DNA of 53,056 bases, from the NCBI GenBank assembly GCA_018499905.2, contig JAHBAU020000001.1, positions 1-53,056 of the forward strand. Reading direction: 5' to 3'. The translations under genes and the position numbers were made by a program. The notes beneath the pieces are model-generated. The model ran no database searches, was not told the origin of the DNA, and saw nothing but the letters and a program-made list of their open reading frames with translations. Of the stretch, positions 30,901-39,650 are shown in pieces (position 1 is the first letter of the stretch; each line of letters starts with the position of its first letter). The stretch is from Candidatus Saccharimonadota bacterium (GTDB lineage: Bacteria; Patescibacteriota; Saccharimonadia; Saccharimonadales; AQU-01).

Positions 30901-31323
30901 GTGGGTTATCTTCGTCGTCTCGTTAAACATCGCCGCGTCGTCCAGTTTTTTGAATTCCTGGTTGGTGGCAGTGTTTATTTTTGGGTAGGACTCGGAGTCT
31001 TTTCAATCCTGTATCATGTGTTCGACCAAGGTTGGCTATTTGCCAAGATCTGCGCCGACATTATCGGCCTGACACTCAGTTTTCTTATCCAGCGATACTG
31101 GGCATTTTATGACAAGCGATTAGCCGGCCAGGATTTGCCAGTGATCATAAAGTTCTATTTTATTAATGGTATCGATTTTATCTTTGATTACGGCATTGTA
31201 GCCCTGGTTGTTAGCGCTGGCATTACCCCATACGTTGGTTTTGTTATTTCGGCAGCTTATACCACCGTCTGGGATTATTTCTGGTATCGATTCTGGGTAT
31301 TTAAGCCGACGAAAAGGAGTTAG
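30901..31323 (+). CDS. GtrA-like small membrane protein
   Basis: QFFEFLVGGSVYFWVGLGVFSILYHVF...LSFLIQRYWAFYDK...YTTVWDYFWYRFWVF; GtrA-like four-TM pattern. Confidence 0.8.
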   Translation: MGYLRRLVKHRRVVQFFEFLVGGSVYFWVGLGVFSILYHVFDQGWLFAKICADIIGLTLSFLIQRYWAFYDKRLAGQDLPVIIKFYFINGIDFIFDYGIVALVVSAGITPYVGFVISAAYTTVWDYFWYRFWVFKPTKRS

Positions 31324-31326
31324 CCC

Positions 31327-32559
31327 ATGCGGATAGGTTTGTTCACGGACTATTTTCTACCTCATACCGGCGGAACTGAAACATCTGTCTATCATCAATA
31401 CCGAGCCCTGGTGAATGAAGGCCATGAAGTTTTTGTTATAACCCCTCCCGCAAAGGGGTCTCAGCATCAGACAGTCAAAGATGAGAATCTTATTCAAATA
31501 CCGAATCGTGGTATAAATTTTCGAAGACATGGCCTAGACATATTGATCTATAACCCAAAAGCTTTAGATCAAGTCAAAAAATTGAACCTTGATGTTATTC
31601 ACACACAGACGGAGTTTGGGATTGGTATACTTGCGCGAAAGTTCGCTTGGAGCGTTGATAAACCGATGATTTATACCGGCCACACCTTTTATCCTCAATT
31701 CCTGTCAGGCAAGTTTTCGGACAAAATAGCATCGGTGGTACCGCTACTAATGCAGAAAGCAAAACTTGGTTCTGCGGTTCATTTACGTCTCAAGAATATG
31801 TCGAAAGATTTTGAAGGAATAGCATCCAAAACAAAGGAAGAGCAGTTTGTGCTCAAGTATTGGTTGAATTATGCAAACCTGGCAGATCACATAATAGCTC
31901 CCTCCAAAAGAATGCAGGATTTTATGGAGTACTACTTGCCGCGGAAGCATATTAGCTTCATTCCAAACCCTTTTGAAGGAGCAAAAGTTCTTCCAAAGCC
32001 CGTAGCCATAACAGATAGAGGAGGCAAAATTAAAATTGTTTGGGCTGGTCGTGTTACTGCTGAAAAACGACCGGACGTGTTTATCAAAAGCCTGTTGAAG
32101 CTCGACTCGCAGCTCAAGAATAAAATCCGAGTTGATGTTTTTGGTGAAGGCGATATGTTGCCAACTTTAAAGAACGAGGTTCACAAGTCTAACTGGGCAC
32201 AGACTATTCATTTCCATGGCAATGTAGATAACCTTGTCGTCCAAGCTTCATTTAAGTGTTCCGACTTACTGGTTATTTCATCGCATGGATTTGATAATCA
32301 ACCAATGGTTATTCTGGAGGCATTAAGTGCAGGGCTCGGCATTGTTTATTGTGATTCTGGTCTAAAAGAAGGTTTAAACCGACACAATTCTGAGTTGATA
32401 GGGCCCGATCCAGCTGATTTTGCCAGAATACTGTCAAAACTGATCAATGACAGACGAAGAGTTGATACTATGAAAATGTCTTCTAAAAGTTTGGCTGACG
32501 ATTTTTCCTACGAAAAATTTAACAGTCATTACAGTAAGATACTAAAAAGCTTGGCCTAA
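31327..32559 (+). CDS. glycosyltransferase family 4 (group 1)
   Basis: MRIGLFTDYFLPHTGGTETSVYHQYRAL; IVWAGRVTAEKRPDVFIKSL; SHGFDNQPMVILEALSAGL. Confidence 0.93.
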   Translation: MRIGLFTDYFLPHTGGTETSVYHQYRALVNEGHEVFVITPPAKGSQHQTVKDENLIQIPNRGINFRRHGLDILIYNPKALDQVKKLNLDVIHTQTEFGIGILARKFAWSVDKPMIYTGHTFYPQFLSGKFSDKIASVVPLLMQKAKLGSAVHLRLKNMSKDFEGIASKTKEEQFVLKYWLNYANLADHIIAPSKRMQDFMEYYLPRKHISFIPNPFEGAKVLPKPVAITDRGGKIKIVWAGRVTAEKRPDVFIKSLLKLDSQLKNKIRVDVFGEGDMLPTLKNEVHKSNWAQTIHFHGNVDNLVVQASFKCSDLLVISSHGFDNQPMVILEALSAGLGIVYCDSGLKEGLNRHNSELIGPDPADFARILSKLINDRRRVDTMKMSSKSLADDFSYEKFNSHYSKILKSLA

Positions 32560-32655
32560 CAAGCTTCTAAAAAGTCACTCACCATATCTACGGTGTTTAA
32601 GAATTAGGTAACCCATTAGCAAGAGTATAATTAATGTTTAGGAGGTAGTAAGATT

Positions 32656-33024
32656 ATGTTTTCAGATAGTAGAGTTTTTGCAACGGTTGCGGTGAGCGAC
32701 ATTACCAAAGGTAAGGAGTTCTACGGCACGAAACTGGGCCTACAACAAGTGGATGAAAACCCTGGTGGTGTAACTTATGAAAGTGGCGGTGGGCGGTTGT
32801 TTATCTACCAGTCACCGACTGCTGGCAGCGGACAGGCTACCTGTGCAGCTTGGGAAGTCTCAAATATATCGGAAGTAGTGCAGGAACTAGTCGCCAAAGG
32901 AATTACATTCGAGCATTATGATTTTCCTGGCGGAACAAGAGACGGCGATATTCACATTATGGGTCCGATGAAGGCCGCTTGGTTCAAAGATCCGGATGGC
33001 AACATCTTAAGTGTGGCCGGCTAG
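32656..33024 (+). CDS. VOC/glyoxalase superfamily protein
   Basis: VFATVAVSDITKGKEFYGTKLGLQ...KAAWFKDPDGNILSVAG; SD AGGAGG upstream. Confidence 0.88.
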   Translation: MFSDSRVFATVAVSDITKGKEFYGTKLGLQQVDENPGGVTYESGGGRLFIYQSPTAGSGQATCAAWEVSNISEVVQELVAKGITFEHYDFPGGTRDGDIHIMGPMKAAWFKDPDGNILSVAG

Positions 33025-33599
33025 TTAGCGTTATCTGAAGTATAGCCACCAAACTCGTTGACGGTAGGCGTGCAGTCGCGCCACAGCCCTCTTGATTGTT
33101 CGCGGGCTTCTCTCTCGAGTGCGGCAAATTCGTCTGACTTACTAAACGGGAACCCAAGGTACGCAAAGCCATACCCTTGTTTGATAATTTCGGCGTTCAC
33201 GAGTTGTCCGTCAGGTAAATACACATACCGGAGTAGTCGGTTATAGCGGTCCCGATTGGTATTGAGCGGGTCGGCCTCAAGGCGAATCCGATTGCTGCCA
33301 ATTAAAGATCTGGTAAAATTCGACGCTGCTTTACCAAAACATTGCACCGTTTTGCGCGGGTCGTGGACTTCAGGCGTATCTACTCCAATAAATCTGATCG
33401 TTTCGTCGGTCCCATTCATATCAACTGTCACCGTATCACCATCCGAAAAATCAACGACCTGATACAATCCAGGCTGATTCGCTTCGGTAGCAGTTTGAAA
33501 CCTATGTAACCAACCCGCTTGTTGCGCGTAAGCCACCACAAGCCCAATAACCAGAACAATCAGTTTTCGCTGCCGCCGCCGGGTCAGAAACCTCGCCAT
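33021..33599 (-). CDS. thermonuclease (staphylococcal nuclease-like), membrane-anchored
   Basis: VVDFSDGDTVTVDMNGTDETIRFIGVDTPEVHDP...LEADPLNTNRDRYNRLLRYVYLPDGQLVNAEIIKQGYGFAY. Confidence 0.92.
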   Translation of the reverse strand: MARFLTRRRQRKLIVLVIGLVVAYAQQAGWLHRFQTATEANQPGLYQVVDFSDGDTVTVDMNGTDETIRFIGVDTPEVHDPRKTVQCFGKAASNFTRSLIGSNRIRLEADPLNTNRDRYNRLLRYVYLPDGQLVNAEIIKQGYGFAYLGFPFSKSDEFAALEREAREQSRGLWRDCTPTVNEFGGYTSDNAN

Positions 33600-33656
33600 G
33601 GCAATAAGTATAGAACCGTGGCTATTGATCTAAAAATGCTTAGTGCTTAAATGTGT

Positions 33657-35162
33657 CTACTCGTCTTCCAATTGCTGTTTCTGTCTAACCATCTCGATAA
33701 CAAAATCTTCAACAGTCCTATAGACCCGTTTGGCCACAGCCGTTGCTTCAAACATAGAAGCAAGGCCAACTTCTAACCAGCCGTCATTGTTAAGCCCGTC
33801 GTCGGCAACTAAGCCATTGATTTGTTCTGCAGCCATAAATGCCAGTGCGTCCATGTATTTGTCTGACGCAGCATCAAGTTTTGGCTCGCAATTAGCAACG
33901 TCATCTGTAAGTGGATCGGCAAATGACTCAAGCGTGTCATACCACAACGAGGCGGCTTCACGTAAGCTCAGATTAAATATATAAGGATCTGGCTCGTAAT
34001 CCGAGTCCATAAAGTCCTGCAAGTCTCTAGTTTGTGACTCTAAAGCAAGCATCTCCAGTTGCGTAAATCCACCTGAATCAAGATGGGTGCGGTAAGCATC
34101 GTTAAATCGCTTCAATGCATCATCCGGGTCACTGTCGGTGTATTCGGTCACATACTCAAGGGCATGTCGTGCTTCAAAAGCTTCTTGAAGTTTTTTGGCA
34201 GTGGACACATCGGCGGCATCATCTGGAAATACTGAAGCAAGAAGCGCCGAATCCAAGTCAACGAGTTCCCCGGCAATTGACCAATTACCTGGGTGGGGGT
34301 ACTTATGATAGGCGCCTGTGTTATGAAACCTTGCCAGATTCTGCCCCATGATACTTGGTAGGGCTGTCGTAAGATACGTCTCGCGATCACGAGGTTTGGT
34401 TGGGTCGAGATCATTTACAATTTCACCGGCTACAAAAGTGTGCAGATCCCGTTGCTGCAGCGCTTCGATGCTCTTAGTAAGTCTCTTCGTTAAATCGCCG
34501 CGTTTCGCAAGTAGCGGTATATCTGCTACTCGAATATTTGTAAGCATCGCTCGATACATAACCCCAAATTGCATGCCGAGTAGTCCTTGTGCGACTGCTC
34601 CTGCCTTGCCAACACCCTCAACACGAGCCGGCTCAACACGTTGATAGGCTCGTTGCATTTCAACGTAAGCATCATAAACCATGTACTTGAATTCGAGCAG
34701 CCCAACATCGCCTTCGCCATCTGGGAATTTTTTGGGCCGTGCATGATATAGCGGCCATTCTACAAGCACACCTTGGCCACGTAATTCTCTGCTCACATCA
34801 CGACATCTGGTGAAAGTTGATGAATCAAGCATCCCGTGCACTCTCACACTGCTTGGTTCTATCCTGCTGTAGGTCGCTACCGGGTGTGTTGCGTCGGCTC
34901 CCTTAATAGAAAACGCACCATAATAGTTTCCGAATTCATCGTAAATTGGCTGATTTGTTAGCACAAGCTGTTGCGGATCTTCGGCATTTCGCCCGTGGAT
35001 CGGCGATGGTCTGACCAGCGGCGACTGGCTACACTCCACTAACGGCACCCAATGTGGATCTTGCACAACATTATGCGCCAATGGATCAATATACACACTG
35101 TCGGTTACAGCTGGACGACGTTCAAATCTTTCGAAAAAACCATCATCTGACTTTGAGGGCAT
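33657..35162 (-). CDS. hypothetical protein (501 aa); weak phosphotransferase/kinase-like motif
   Basis: LARFHNTGAYHKYPHPGNWSIAGELVDLDSALL resembles HxxN...DxD of kinase-like folds; rest unrecognised. Confidence 0.55.
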   Translation of the reverse strand: MPSKSDDGFFERFERRPAVTDSVYIDPLAHNVVQDPHWVPLVECSQSPLVRPSPIHGRNAEDPQQLVLTNQPIYDEFGNYYGAFSIKGADATHPVATYSRIEPSSVRVHGMLDSSTFTRCRDVSRELRGQGVLVEWPLYHARPKKFPDGEGDVGLLEFKYMVYDAYVEMQRAYQRVEPARVEGVGKAGAVAQGLLGMQFGVMYRAMLTNIRVADIPLLAKRGDLTKRLTKSIEALQQRDLHTFVAGEIVNDLDPTKPRDRETYLTTALPSIMGQNLARFHNTGAYHKYPHPGNWSIAGELVDLDSALLASVFPDDAADVSTAKKLQEAFEARHALEYVTEYTDSDPDDALKRFNDAYRTHLDSGGFTQLEMLALESQTRDLQDFMDSDYEPDPYIFNLSLREAASLWYDTLESFADPLTDDVANCEPKLDAASDKYMDALAFMAAEQINGLVADDGLNNDGWLEVGLASMFEATAVAKRVYRTVEDFVIEMVRQKQQLEDE

Positions 35163-35199
35163 GAAAAATAATTATAAAACAAAGTTAACGAATTAACAA

Positions 35200-35721
35200 C
35201 TATATACTGAGTTCTCGCTTAATATAGCCGCTTGTGATTTTTGTGCCGTCTAACTTCATATATTTTTCATGTGGGTGTGGTTCTTCAAGCTTGTTGCAGA
35301 GGCGGTTGAAGGTTTCATCGTCCATATCACCGATTACCTGCGCGAGTGGCCGGGTTGGCTGGCTGGCGGCATCTTTGGTGGCCCGTTGCTTGGCGGTTTC
35401 TCTGTCGGTAACCACCCAGAGCAGTATGGTTTTTGCACCAGTGAGCTCGGCTATCGCATACATTCGTTCTCGGTCCGCATAGCCATTAAAGCTTGTGTCG
35501 TAAATCACGCTTTTGCCGGATTTTAGAAGTGAGGCAGTTCGGTCGTTCAGTGAGGTATGAAGCGTGAGATTTTCGTCGTGGGTAAACGTTGGTCTACCAA
35601 ACATCTCTTTACGTTCCTTATCTTCCCAGATCATTTCGGCACCAGTTAGTTTTGCCAGCTCGAGTGCCGTGGTCGTCTTACCCGAACCGGGGTAGCCGAG
35701 GAGCATGTAGAGGGTGGGCAT
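35200..35721 (-). CDS. P-loop (AAA_33/zeta-type) kinase
   Basis: MPTLYMLLGYPGSGKTTTALELAKLTGAEMIWEDKERKEMFG...SVIYDTSFNGYADRERM. Confidence 0.8.
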   Translation of the reverse strand: MPTLYMLLGYPGSGKTTTALELAKLTGAEMIWEDKERKEMFGRPTFTHDENLTLHTSLNDRTASLLKSGKSVIYDTSFNGYADRERMYAIAELTGAKTILLWVVTDRETAKQRATKDAASQPTRPLAQVIGDMDDETFNRLCNKLEEPHPHEKYMKLDGTKITSGYIKRELSI

Positions 35722-35722
35722 G

Positions 35723-36292
35723 TTAAAAATCGATCCCTCGGTTAGCCAAGAACTTATCATCAAAATGATGTTTTAGCTTTGTCATACTGGTGGCAATATC
35801 AACATGTTTGAGCAGGTCTTCTGGAAAATGACGCCCAGTAAGACAGAGGCTGGTATGGGGTGCTTTGGTGGTGATGAGTTTTTTAAGATCGCTCTTCTTG
35901 AGTAGTCCGTCATTGACCGCATTGTTTATCTCATCGCAAATGACCAAGTCGTAGTCCCCACTAGTGGCGCAGCGCAGGGCTTCAAAAAAAGTTTCTTGGG
36001 CGGCTGCTTTATGTTGCGCTTCAGTAATGTGTTGCGGGCTCAGGTCACCTGCGTTATAGAAGCCCTTGCCGCCTTTAAAAAAATGTAGCTGATCTTTGTA
36101 AACTCCTTGAATGTCGCGAATAAACACATGTTCGCCTACACCCCAGTGTTTAATAAATTGGATAAACGCAACGTTCCAGCGGGTCCCAAGCGCTCGCACC
36201 ATAAGGCCCAGCCCTGCGCTTGTTTTGCCCTTGCTATCGCCAGTGTAGACAATCACTACCGATTCTTTTTGTTCATACCCTTCAAAAGCCAT
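35723..36292 (-). CDS. cobO: cob(I)alamin/corrinoid adenosyltransferase (CobO/CobA/BtuR type)
   Basis: VVIVYTGDSKGKTSAGLGLMVRALG P-loop, FIQFIKHWGVGEH, YDLVICDEINNAVNDGLL, SLCLTGRHFPEDLLKHVDIATSMTKLKHHFD. Confidence 0.9.
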   Translation of the reverse strand: MAFEGYEQKESVVIVYTGDSKGKTSAGLGLMVRALGTRWNVAFIQFIKHWGVGEHVFIRDIQGVYKDQLHFFKGGKGFYNAGDLSPQHITEAQHKAAAQETFFEALRCATSGDYDLVICDEINNAVNDGLLKKSDLKKLITTKAPHTSLCLTGRHFPEDLLKHVDIATSMTKLKHHFDDKFLANRGIDF

Positions 36293-36302
36293 ACCTACTA
36301 GA

Positions 36303-36896
36303 CTACCGGTTTTGTGCGGCGGGGTCTATGGTTGGTAGTGCTGGTTCGTACATTTCAACAACGGCTTGCAGATGATTCGGGTGCGCTCGATGGATACTAG
36401 CTAAAACAAGATCGATCCCATGATTCGCCTTTTCCCATAATCTGACATCATTTTGGCTATCGGGATGCAACCCCTTGTACGTGTCGTGCAAGGCGTCGGC
36501 GACCAATATAGCAGGATCTTCAGCGGTCCTGAGTGCTTCAATCTCACGCGCCGATAGCGAAAGTTGGCTTCGAGGATCTTCCATAGCCACAAACGCATTT
36601 ACTTCCAGCCAATCATGATAAACTGGCCACTCTTCAGGTGTCATGTCGACACCGGGTAAGAGTCGGCGAAAGACACCGGCGTGTACTGTGTAGTTTTGTG
36701 ACAAACGACCTACACCAAAGAACACGCCAGCTTCTTCTTCGAGTATTTGTGGCGCATACGGCAATCTTCTGGTTACAATCTCCGCCGAAACATCATCGAT
36801 AGATGCGAGGGCTGAAATTTCTCCTCCTATGCGTCGACCACTCATACTGGCACTCTGCACCAGCTGTAGCGTGCCTACAGTGATAAAGGTCACCAT
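36303..36896 (-). CDS. hypothetical protein (197 aa)
   Basis: ORF in operon context; no family recognised. Confidence 0.55.
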   Translation of the reverse strand: MVTFITVGTLQLVQSASMSGRRIGGEISALASIDDVSAEIVTRRLPYAPQILEEEAGVFFGVGRLSQNYTVHAGVFRRLLPGVDMTPEEWPVYHDWLEVNAFVAMEDPRSQLSLSAREIEALRTAEDPAILVADALHDTYKGLHPDSQNDVRLWEKANHGIDLVLASIHRAHPNHLQAVVEMYEPALPTIDPAAQNR

Positions 36897-36906
36897 AGAT
36901 AGTGTT

Positions 36907-37158
36907 TTAAGCGAGTTTGTGGGCCTTTAAAGCAGCGTCAATTTTAGGACGGTCAAAACCAACTATTATCTCGCCACCGATATCAATTACCGGAATGCCC
37001 ATTTGACCGGATTTGCTGACTGCTTCGGTAGCGGCAGCCATATCCTGTTCAACATCGCGGTCTGTGTAAGCGACACCTAATTTATCAAAATAGTTTTTTG
37101 CCATATGGCAAAATGCACACCAGGTTGCGCTGTAAACGGTAATTGTTGCATTGCTCAT
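36907..37158 (-). CDS. glutaredoxin
   Basis: ITVYSATWCAFCHMAKNYFDKLGVAYTDRDVE...GQMGIPVIDIGGEIIVGFD; CxxC and cis-Pro. Confidence 0.9.
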   Translation of the reverse strand: MSNATITVYSATWCAFCHMAKNYFDKLGVAYTDRDVEQDMAAATEAVSKSGQMGIPVIDIGGEIIVGFDRPKIDAALKAHKLA

Positions 37159-37222
37159 TGTTTAATTCTACCAAAAGTATAGTAATACTTTCAAGCCGAT
37201 TATTAAATGATCTATATCACGT

Positions 37223-37252
37223 TTGCCACAGATGAAGGCTCTCTGTTATACT
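37223..37252 (+). promoter_or_regulatory. putative promoter of the ATP synthase operon
   Basis: TTGCCA (37223-37228), 18-nt spacer, TATACT (37247-37252); only 11 nt to the first ATG. Confidence 0.65.
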
Positions 37253-37263
37253 GCGACTCGTAG

Positions 37264-37578
37264 ATGGGTGCCAAAGTAAAGACAACGCAAGTCGCGCCAA
37301 GCGATAAGATTGACGACCTGTTGTTAAAGCAGGCCGCGAAAACCCAATTCTTTACATCGACTGCCAATTTGAGCTGGCGGCTGGCAATTACCATCGTGGT
37401 GCCTTTGGTTGGGGGGGTAAAGCTTGATGAAAAATTCAACTCCTCACCATCTTGGACACTTACCGGTATTTTTATAGCGGTAGCAGCCGGGTGTGCGGCC
37501 GTGTGGGCAACGGTCAAAGAGGTCAACCAAGAACAGGCTGAAACAGAAGCTCGTATTAAAAAGGGAGGATCAAACTAG
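37264..37578 (+). CDS. AtpI-like/AtpZ-like ATP synthase accessory membrane protein
   Basis: Two TM segments (WRLAITIVVPLVGGVKLDEKF..., WTLTGIFIAVAAGCAAVWATV) directly upstream of atpB. Confidence 0.7.
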   Translation: MGAKVKTTQVAPSDKIDDLLLKQAAKTQFFTSTANLSWRLAITIVVPLVGGVKLDEKFNSSPSWTLTGIFIAVAAGCAAVWATVKEVNQEQAETEARIKKGGSN

Positions 37579-38414
37579 TGCTGGGAGTTTTGTCACGATT
37601 TGCTGCCGAACCGGTCATCCACATTACGCCGCTTGAGATTTTTGAGATCAACGGTTTCTCTGTTACGAACTCGATGTTTTATGGGTTAATCTGCGCCATC
37701 TTAACTATCACTATTCTGATTACTGTCGCCCGTCGCATGACTTTGCGTCCTAGGGGTGGGCTTACTCAGTTTGTCGAGATCGGCACTGATTTTATAACTA
37801 ATTTATTAAAAAGTGCTTTAGGCAGTGAAGAAAAAGCAGTTAAATATGCGCCGTACTTTGTGTCCATCTTTTTCTTTATTATGTTTAGTAACTGGCTGGG
37901 GCTGTTGCCCGGGGTCGGCGAGGCTTTTCAATCAAACGGCGAGCCTTTGCTGCGACCATTTACTGCCGATCTTAACGGCACGTTAGCTGCAGCCATCATT
38001 ACCTGGACGTTGGTGCAGTACCTGTCGGTCAAGGAATCGGGCTTCTTACCGCATATGCGGCACTATTTTAACGGCAGCCTCAAGAATCCAATTACCTTGC
38101 TGCTTGGTATCTTTGAAATGTTTAGCGACATGACGCGCATTGCCAGCCTAGCGCTTCGGCTATTCTTGAACGTTGCTATTGGCGAAATTATTATTGCGGT
38201 CTTCTCGGCTCTGGGCGGCACCGCCGGGTTCATAACTGCCCTGCCGTTCACCATCTTAGAGCTTATGGTTGGCGCTTTGCAGGCGTATATTTTTGTCATG
38301 CTGTCCATCATGTACCTGGCGGTTGCCGTCAAGCATGCCGCCCATGATGCGCATGACGAGCCCTTAACCATAGATAGTGTTGTTGAGGCAGAAGTTGGAA
38401 AAGTAAGCAATTAA
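37578..38414 (+). CDS. atpB: F-type ATP synthase subunit a
   Basis: SLALRLFLNVAIGEIIIAVF (essential Arg helix), LMVGALQAYIFVMLSIMYLA. Confidence 0.96.
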   Translation: MLGVLSRFAAEPVIHITPLEIFEINGFSVTNSMFYGLICAILTITILITVARRMTLRPRGGLTQFVEIGTDFITNLLKSALGSEEKAVKYAPYFVSIFFFIMFSNWLGLLPGVGEAFQSNGEPLLRPFTADLNGTLAAAIITWTLVQYLSVKESGFLPHMRHYFNGSLKNPITLLLGIFEMFSDMTRIASLALRLFLNVAIGEIIIAVFSALGGTAGFITALPFTILELMVGALQAYIFVMLSIMYLAVAVKHAAHDAHDEPLTIDSVVEAEVGKVSN

Positions 38415-38441
38415 TAAGGTAAGAAAAGGAGCATAACAGCT

Positions 38442-38666
38442 ATGTTTGCAGAAACAATTAACACCGCCGTTTTAGCCAAAGGTATCATGATGGGTTTTGG
38501 TATGTTCGGTCCTGCCATCGGCATCGGCTTGATTGGTAGCGCGTTCATGAACGCCGTTGGCCGTAACCCGGAAGCATCGAAGTACCTCGGACAGGTATTG
38601 GTGATCATCGCTATCATCGAGTTGATGGCGCTGCTCGTGTTTGCCTCTGTCTTCATCATTAAATAA
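38442..38666 (+). CDS. atpE: F-type ATP synthase subunit c
   Basis: KGIMMGFGMFGPAIGIGLIGSAFMNAVGRNPEASKYLGQVLVIIAIIELMALLVF; E followed by L (no Na+-type ES/ET), suggests H+. Confidence 0.96.
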   Translation: MFAETINTAVLAKGIMMGFGMFGPAIGIGLIGSAFMNAVGRNPEASKYLGQVLVIIAIIELMALLVFASVFIIK

Positions 38667-38694
38667 CGCGTGGCGAGAATATAGGAGAGCTAGA

Positions 38695-39237
38695 ATGACG
38701 AACCTGATCTTTGCAGCCGAAGAAGCCGCTGCGTCTGATTCACCCCTGGCCGCCCTGGGCGTTGATGCCAGAAGCCTGATATTTCAGCTTTTGACCTTTG
38801 TGCTGGTTTTTTTGGTCTTGCAGCGGTTTGCTTTCAAGCCTATTAGCCGATTGCTCGCCGAACGGCGCAAGACTATTGATGAAGGTGTCCGTGCTGGTCA
38901 AGAACTGGCCAAAGAACGTGCCAAACTAGAAAAACAGTACGCCGAAACGGTCAAAGAAGCCCGACACGAAGCTGACAAAATTGTAGCAAATGCTCACAAA
39001 GAAGCTCGTGAAGTTGTGCGTGAAGCCGAAAAAACAGCTGCTCGTAAGGCCGATACCATCATTAGCGATGCCGAAGTCAAAATTGGCGAAGAAACTGCCC
39101 GTGCCAAAAAGGCGCTCGAGAAAGACATTGTATCTTTGGTATCCGAGGCTACAGAAGCATTGGTTGGCGAAAAAGTTGACCCCAAGAAGGACGCTGCCTT
39201 AATCGATAAAATTCTAAAGGGACACCTTAAGGCGTAA
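38695..39237 (+). CDS. atpF: F-type ATP synthase subunit b
   Basis: TM plus long charged coiled coil (RKTIDEGVRAGQELAKERAKLEKQYAETVKEARHEADKIVANAHKEAREV). ATG 38695 with SD aggaga; ORF-track start 38641 lies in atpE. Confidence 0.95.
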   Translation: MTNLIFAAEEAAASDSPLAALGVDARSLIFQLLTFVLVFLVLQRFAFKPISRLLAERRKTIDEGVRAGQELAKERAKLEKQYAETVKEARHEADKIVANAHKEAREVVREAEKTAARKADTIISDAEVKIGEETARAKKALEKDIVSLVSEATEALVGEKVDPKKDAALIDKILKGHLKA

Positions 39238-39244
39238 CGCACAG

Positions 39245-39646
39245 ATGAAACAGAGTCGCCATTTGCTTGCCCAGGCCGTCGCAGACAAAACGCTGCATAT
39301 CAAAGATATGAAGCAGCTGTCTCGCGAAGTTGCCGCATATCTGCTGCACGAAGGACTTGTCGATGAACTAGACTCTTTGCTGCGCGATGTGATTGCTATT
39401 CGGGCTGAGCATGGACTGGTAGAAGCCGAAGCGGTCAGCGCCCATCAATTAAGCGATGCTGATCTTAATGATGTCCGGGCAATCTTAAAGGAGTATTACC
39501 CTCACGCCAAGCAAGTGACGGTGCATCAGCGCTTGGATGCGAACCTGGTTGGTGGTATCAAACTGGTTATGCCACACCAGCAACTTGATGAATCCGTTCG
39601 GGCAAGCATCAGTAAATTTAAATCCTTAACAGCTGAAAGGGCGTAA
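39245..39646 (+). CDS. atpH: F-type ATP synthase subunit delta
   Basis: Position between atpF and atpA; C-terminal [40 protein letters not shown]. Confidence 0.9.
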   Translation: MKQSRHLLAQAVADKTLHIKDMKQLSREVAAYLLHEGLVDELDSLLRDVIAIRAEHGLVEAEAVSAHQLSDADLNDVRAILKEYYPHAKQVTVHQRLDANLVGGIKLVMPHQQLDESVRASISKFKSLTAERA

Positions 39647-39650
39647 TTTC

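Noticed and set aside
38641-38694. N-terminal extension of atpF (MPLSSSLNNAWREYRRAR)
   Set aside because: Lies within atpE; SD plus ATG at 38695 fits a normal subunit b.
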